Source: Lautropia sp. SCN 70-15 (lineage in GTDB: Bacteria > Pseudomonadota > Gammaproteobacteria > Burkholderiales > Burkholderiaceae_E). Taken from it: a stretch of DNA of 20,146 nucleotides. The notes beneath the pieces are model-generated. The model had not been told where the DNA came from. It saw only the letters and a program-made list of their open reading frames with translations, and did not search any database. The position numbers and the translations under genes were made by a program. The stretch spans positions 1-20,146 of the forward strand of contig MEEC01000036.1 of the NCBI GenBank assembly GCA_001724315.1. The letters are read 5' to 3'. Position 1 is the first letter of the stretch, and each line of letters begins with the position of its first letter. This document shows positions 16,284 through 20,146 of the stretch, in pieces.

Positions 16284-17915
16284 TCACTGCGGCTGCTGCC
16301 AGGGCGGGGTGATGCCCAGCATCGAGGCGAGGAACTCGGCTGCCACGCCGTTCAGATGGATCGACGCGGGCACCCGAGCGGGCTTCGGTTGCCGCGCGGC
16401 CCACACCTTGTCGTCGCGCGCCACGAAGACCCGCAGGTAGTCGATGCCCGGTTCGCTCTCGTTGGGCTGGTTGGCCAGCGTCATGACGGGGCTGCCGCGA
16501 TAGCTGGTGATCGCCCAGGCCCCGCTGCCGGCCTCCTGCCAGTTGATGCAGGCGCCGTTCACGACTTCGCAGGACCAGTAGCGGGCGATGCCGTCGGCCC
16601 CGAACGCGGCGCGGTACACCTTGATCGTGGAGCCGCTGATGAAGCCGAGCGAAACCGTCTCGTCCTCGCTGGGCTGCCCGGGCAGCGGATAGGGAAAGTC
16701 GTCCAGAAGTTCCTCGAGCGTGTGCAGCGAATCGACCCGGTTGCCGCTCTCCCGATACCAGACGTTCGCAGCGAAGATCTCGCCGCCCGCGCGTACCGCG
16801 ATCGCCGAGCCTTCGGGGAAGACCGCCGGCTGCAGCAGCGTGGGGTTCACCACCGCGCTGACGAGCTCCGCGCGCTGGATCCGATCCAGCACATCCGCGA
16901 CCGGCTGCCCGGAGATGTCCTCGGTCCACTGCGTCAGGTGCTGCCGGTCCCCGCCGCAAAGGTTGCGGATCGAGGGTGTGCCCAGCGTGGCCTTGTGAAC
17001 GAAGCCCTGGTCGCAGTGCGTCCACCCCATGGACTCGGTGAGCTTCCAGATCTCCTCGAAGCTCGTCGCGTTGGGGGTGGCTTCCCACTCGGGCGTGTAG
17101 AGATCCGCAGTGTCCACCGGCGAACCGTTGAACCACTGCATGCGCCGGTCGAGGAAGGACACCTGGCGCTGGTCGTCCATCACGTTGTCGCCGGTGAAGT
17201 ATCGCCACGAGTAGTTGTCGGTGTCGGTGAAGACGAACCTCACGACCTCGATCGAGGGCTGCGGAAGCGTGGAAAGCGGGGCCACGGCCAGCGTCTGCCC
17301 TGCCTTGAGCGCCGGCACGATCGCGTCCCGGGACATCATGCCGGCCATGGCGCTGTCCGCGGCAGCCGGGTCGTCCGCGTAGTTCAGGTAGACGCTTTCG
17401 GTTTTCGAGAGCGCGAGTTGCGCGGCAACCGCCTGCTCGGCCTCGGCCTGCGGCATGCCCCCGGCGATCGCGCGCTGCAGCAGCGTGGTGATCGGGCTGA
17501 CCAGCCCGCACTTGCCCGCGGGCGCGGCCATGGCGAAGGCCGCGCCCACCGGCTGGCCGGGCGCATCCATGTCGATCGCGTCGGCAGGCACCATCGCCAG
17601 GCAGGCGGCATCCCGCAGCTGATCCGCGCTGGGCGCCTGCACGGTGAAGCGGCCGGCGTCGTCGGTCGCGCCGGAGGCGGGCTCGCCGGCATCGCACTGG
17701 CCGTTTGCGTTCAGGTCGAGGCAGACGCTGGCGCCCTTGATCGGCCCGTCAATCACTGTGCCGCTGATCGTCAGGGCCGGATCGGGCGACACCGGATCGG
17801 ACACGGCCGGATCGGTCGCGTCGCCGCCCCCTCCCCCGCAGGCCGACAAACCGTGCACCAGCGCGGCAAGGCTGCAACACGCCGCGAACCGTCTGCAGAC
17901 GAGTGACCTGTCCAT
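16284..17915 (-). CDS. Uncharacterised lipoprotein B (paralogue of 12577-14133)
   Basis: A 543-residue predicted lipoprotein of unknown function. The lipobox is LSAC at 23-26, then a GGGGGD tract. The blocks follow lipoprotein A in order: ISGTVIDGPIKGASVCLD, the loop with D67, N69, N71 and G72 then CDAGEP, MVPADAIDMD, AAPAGKCGLVSPITTLLQ, DAIVPALKAGQ, then WTHCDQGFVHKATLG, LCGG, YWSCEV and the C-terminus GITPPWQQPQ. Relative to A it has an extra stretch before WTHC (ATPNATSFEEIWKLTES region). The frame opens earlier, at 18011, but the ATG at 17915 has GGGAGGGGG about six bases upstream and starts the signal peptide, so I use it. It precedes the Nudix/MBL pair on the same strand. Confidence 0.8.
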   Translation of the reverse strand: MDRSLVCRRFAACCSLAALVHGLSACGGGGGDATDPAVSDPVSPDPALTISGTVIDGPIKGASVCLDLNANGQCDAGEPASGATDDAGRFTVQAPSADQLRDAACLAMVPADAIDMDAPGQPVGAAFAMAAPAGKCGLVSPITTLLQRAIAGGMPQAEAEQAVAAQLALSKTESVYLNYADDPAAADSAMAGMMSRDAIVPALKAGQTLAVAPLSTLPQPSIEVVRFVFTDTDNYSWRYFTGDNVMDDQRQVSFLDRRMQWFNGSPVDTADLYTPEWEATPNATSFEEIWKLTESMGWTHCDQGFVHKATLGTPSIRNLCGGDRQHLTQWTEDISGQPVADVLDRIQRAELVSAVVNPTLLQPAVFPEGSAIAVRAGGEIFAANVWYRESGNRVDSLHTLEELLDDFPYPLPGQPSEDETVSLGFISGSTIKVYRAAFGADGIARYWSCEVVNGACINWQEAGSGAWAITSYRGSPVMTLANQPNESEPGIDYLRVFVARDDKVWAARQPKPARVPASIHLNGVAAEFLASMLGITPPWQQPQ

Positions 17916-17991
17916 CTCCCCCTCCCGAATCGAAGCGAAGGCACCGGAAAAGCGTGCGAGTCTCCTGCCGCACTGCCAGTCCACCTTAGGT

Positions 17992-18026
17992 ATTCGCCCC
18001 GAATCGGACAATGGGGTGAATCACCC
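17992..18026. promoter_or_regulatory. Inverted repeats upstream of lipoprotein B
   Basis: ATTCG-CCC-CGAAT (17992-18004) and GGGTGA-A-TCACCC (18014-18026) are perfect inverted repeats 77-111 bases before the ATG. The second has the form of a dimeric regulator site. No promoter hexamers stand out between them and the gene. Confidence 0.45.
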
Positions 18027-18051
18027 AAATTCGCGGGAGGGCCCGCGCCGG

Positions 18052-18684
18052 CTAGAGCGACATCGACGGTCTGTCGGCCATCGCCGCCCGCCAGCGGATC
18101 AGGTTCGGGTGCTGCTCGCCGGGCTTGATCTTCACGATCCGCGCGAAGTCGACCGCCACTACCGCGGTGATGTCCGCGATGCTGAAACGATCGGTGGCCA
18201 CGAACTCGCGCCCCTCCAGGCGGTCGTCGAGCATGACGAAGAAGTTCGCCACCCTCGCCAGCCCGCGCGCCGCGAGCTCCGGTATCTGGGGGTAGTCGAC
18301 CGCTCCCGGGAGCGCCCGGTTGGCCATGGCCGGCGAGCTGTTGCGCAGGGCCTCGGCAATGGCCAGCAGGCCCTCGAACTCCATGCGCCAGTTCCAGCTG
18401 GCGATCTCGGCCTTCTCCTCGGGCGTGACGCCCAGCAGCGGCGGCTCGGGGAAGCGGGCTTCGACCCAGGCCGCGATCGCCGCGTTGTCGGTCAGCACGA
18501 CGCCCTCGTCGGTGCGCAGCGCGGGCACCGTGCATTGCGGGTTCACCCGGCGAAAGGCTTCGCCGAACTGCTCGCCGCTGCGCAGGTCCACCTGTACCGT
18601 TTCGTGGGCGACCCCCTTCTCGGCCAGCAGGATGCGCGCGCGGCGCGGGCTCGGCGCGGTGGCGCAGTCGTAGAGGGTGATCAT
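18052..18684 (-). CDS. Glutathione S-transferase family protein
   Basis: A 210-residue cytosolic GST. The thioredoxin-like N-terminal domain starts MITLYDCATAPSPRRARILL and includes the NPQCTVPALRTDEGVVLTDN segment with the cis-proline and the glutathione-binding TDNAAI loop. The C-terminal helical domain contains FSIADITAVVAVDFARI, the usual N-capping/hydrophobic staple region. The substrate is unknown. The ATG at 18684 overlaps the stop of the YghU-like gene as ATGA, and GGAG lies about eight bases upstream, so the two are co-translated. The end is followed by the lipoprotein B leader. Confidence 0.88.
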   Translation of the reverse strand: MITLYDCATAPSPRRARILLAEKGVAHETVQVDLRSGEQFGEAFRRVNPQCTVPALRTDEGVVLTDNAAIAAWVEARFPEPPLLGVTPEEKAEIASWNWRMEFEGLLAIAEALRNSSPAMANRALPGAVDYPQIPELAARGLARVANFFVMLDDRLEGREFVATDRFSIADITAVVAVDFARIVKIKPGEQHPNLIRWRAAMADRPSMSL

Positions 18685-19559
18685 CCGGCGGCTCCAGTCA
18701 GCTTGTCCTGCGTCTTCGTGTCGAAGTCGCTCGCGTCGTGACGCTCGTGCAGCTGGCTGGACGGCTGCCCGAAGGTGCGATTGACCATGCGGCCGCGCCG
18801 GGCGGCCGGACGCTCGGCGATCCGGTCGGCCCAGGCGATGACGTGCCGGTACTCGTGCACCTGCAGGAACTCGCCCGCTTCGTAGAGCTGCCCCTTGACC
18901 AGAGCGCCGTACCAGGGCCAGACCGCGATGTCGGCGATCGTGTAGTCGTCGCCCGCCAGGTACGGGCTCTCGGCCAGGCGGCGATCCAGCACGTCGAGCT
19001 GCCGCTTGACCTCCATCGCATAGCGGTCGATCGCGTACTCGATCTTGACCGGCGCGTAGGCGTAGAAGTGACCGAAGCCCCCGCCGAGGAAGGGCGCGCT
19101 GCCCATCTGCCAGAAGAGCCAGGACAGGCATTCGGCCCGCTGGCTGGTCTCCGTGGGCAGGAAGGCGCCGAACTTCTCGGCCAGGTAGACCAGGATCGCG
19201 CCCGACTCGAAGACCCGGATCGGTTTCGGGCCGCTGCGGTCGAGCAGGGCCGGGATCTTGGAGTTCGGGTTGACCGCGACGAAGCCGCTGCCGAACTGGG
19301 CGCCCTCGCCGATCGGGATCAGCCAGGCGTCGTACTCGGCGCCGGCATGGCCCAGGGCCAGCAACTCCTCGAGCATCACGGTGACCTTCACGCCGTTCGG
19401 CGTTCCCAGCGAGTACAGCTGCAAGGGATGGCGGCCGACCGGCAACGCCTTCTCGTGGGTGGCGCCGGCCACCGGTCGATTGATGTTCGCGAAGCGCCCG
19501 CCGTTGCCCTGCTTCCAGGTCCAGACGGCGGGCGGCGTGTAGTCGGTGGAATCGGTCAT
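18681..19559 (-). CDS. yghU: Glutathione-dependent disulfide-bond oxidoreductase YghU
   Basis: The 292-residue protein is very close to E. coli YghU from end to end: VWTWKQGNGGRFANINRPVA, THEKALPVGRHPLQLYSLGT, NGVKVTVMLEELLALG, VNPNSKIPALLDRSG, FLGGGFGHFYAYAPVKIEYA, GDDYTIADIAVWPWYG and LHERHDASDF near the C-terminus. YghU is a GST-fold enzyme that uses glutathione to reduce disulfides, such as 2-hydroxyethyl disulfide, in the cytosol. The ATG at 19559 has GGGAG about nine bases upstream; the longer open frame up to 19853 lacks family sequence. It begins the coupled GST pair, and diverges from the small lipoprotein at 19696. Confidence 0.95.
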   Translation of the reverse strand: MTDSTDYTPPAVWTWKQGNGGRFANINRPVAGATHEKALPVGRHPLQLYSLGTPNGVKVTVMLEELLALGHAGAEYDAWLIPIGEGAQFGSGFVAVNPNSKIPALLDRSGPKPIRVFESGAILVYLAEKFGAFLPTETSQRAECLSWLFWQMGSAPFLGGGFGHFYAYAPVKIEYAIDRYAMEVKRQLDVLDRRLAESPYLAGDDYTIADIAVWPWYGALVKGQLYEAGEFLQVHEYRHVIAWADRIAERPAARRGRMVNRTFGQPSSQLHERHDASDFDTKTQDKLTGAAG

Positions 19560-19695
19560 GCGGCGGTCTCCCGGTTCGATGCGAGGCTCGACGATACCAG
19601 CGCAGCGGGCACCTTGACCGTCATCACGCCCCCCGCGTCCGGGCGGCCGCACAATCGGGACTTTCGGCGCGGCACGGTCAGCATCCGGCACACCC
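19560..19695. other. Divergent intergenic region, 136 bases
   Basis: It separates yghU from the small lipoprotein gene and should hold promoters for both. TTGACC (19614-19619, plus) resembles a -35, but no -10 follows at 16-18 bases. CACAAT (19650-19655) could be a -10 for the lipoprotein, 40 bases before its ATG. Nothing stronger is seen. Confidence 0.4.
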
Positions 19696-20121
19696 ATGCA
19701 AACTGGATCGATTCGAGCGAAAACGGCAGCGCTCGGCCTCGCGCTGGCGATCGGCGGCTGCGGCGGCGGCGGCGACTCGACCGCGCTCACCGTCACGATC
19801 GACGGACCGGCGATCGTGGACGTCGACGCGCCCGCGATCGTCCTGAGCGGCACCGCCTCGCTTCCGGAGGGCTCCTACTCGACGGGCGGCACGCCTTCGG
19901 TGCCCTGGGTCACCTGCCAGGCGGGGCCCTACACGATGACCTGGTCGAACGCCGCGACCGGGCAGAGCGGGAACATCACCGCACTGTGGAACTGTACGGA
20001 AGCCTTCCTGCGATGGTCGACGGTTCCGGTTCCGCTTGCGATCGGAGCCAACCCGATCACCGTCGCGATCACCGACAGCGCATCGAGCGGCAGCGACACC
20101 GTGGCGGTGAACCGGCGCTAG
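19696..20121 (+). CDS. Small lipoprotein with an Ig-like domain
   Basis: A 141-residue protein. The signal has basic residues (R7, K9), a short A/L stretch and the lipobox-like IGGC at 19-22, then GGGGD. The rest looks like a single beta-sandwich: LTVTIDGPAIVDVDAPAIVL, VTCQAGPYTMTW and WNCTEAF (two cysteines that may pair), and a closing ANPITVAITDSASSGSDTV strand pair typical of bacterial Ig-like/PKD-like folds. No catalytic motif is seen; a surface or adhesion role is only an inference. The ATG at 19696 has no clear Shine-Dalgarno, so the start is moderately sure. It shares the CGGGG tether pattern with lipoproteins A and B but no longer similarity. Confidence 0.7.
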   Translation: MQTGSIRAKTAALGLALAIGGCGGGGDSTALTVTIDGPAIVDVDAPAIVLSGTASLPEGSYSTGGTPSVPWVTCQAGPYTMTWSNAATGQSGNITALWNCTEAFLRWSTVPVPLAIGANPITVAITDSASSGSDTVAVNRR

Positions 20122-20146
20122 CCAGGCAGGTGTGCAGGCGCCCCGG

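Overview
The window looks like a chromosomal segment of a high-GC betaproteobacterium of the order Burkholderiales. The clue is gene order. Read on the minus strand, cysS, a glycosylase of the AlkA type, accA, tilS and lysC lie in a row. Beside them lie a TPR gene, a periplasmic cyclophilin, lpxH, cysE, trmJ and suhB. I recall this arrangement from Burkholderia, Ralstonia and Cupriavidus relatives; I could not check it by search. No rRNA, tRNA, CRISPR array, insertion sequence or phage gene is visible, and no gene-free stretch exceeds 300 bases.

Layout. Positions 1-6540 (minus strand) form a compact housekeeping cluster: cysS, an uncharacterised 340-residue gene, the glycosylase, accA, tilS, a SIMPL-domain membrane-anchored protein, and the first codons of lysC. 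Several of these genes overlap or nearly touch. The cysS reading frame is broken by an apparent one-base loss near its 3' end. Positions 6592-8776 (plus strand) carry the TPR protein, the cyclophilin and lpxH. lpxH converges on a minus-strand group, trmJ, a PrpF-family gene and cysE (11635-8773); the stop codons of lpxH and cysE share bases. suhB (11703-12554, plus) diverges from trmJ.

Positions 12577-20146 are the accessory part. Two long paralogous lipoproteins of unknown function (12577-14133 and 16284-17915, both minus) flank a translationally coupled pair, a NUDT19-like Nudix hydrolase and a metallo-beta-lactamase-fold hydrolase. They are followed by two coupled glutathione S-transferases (one clearly YghU-like) and a divergent small Ig-like lipoprotein. 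Both long lipoproteins have perfect inverted repeats in their upstream leaders.

Functional reading. The left half serves core metabolism: cysteine synthesis and charging, tRNA modification, the first step of fatty acid synthesis, lipid A synthesis, and lysine/threonine synthesis. The right half may be an envelope and thiol/CoA housekeeping island. The best candidates for something undescribed are the lipoprotein pair with the Nudix/MBL pair between them, the PrpF-family gene between trmJ and cysE, and the 340-residue protein behind cysS.
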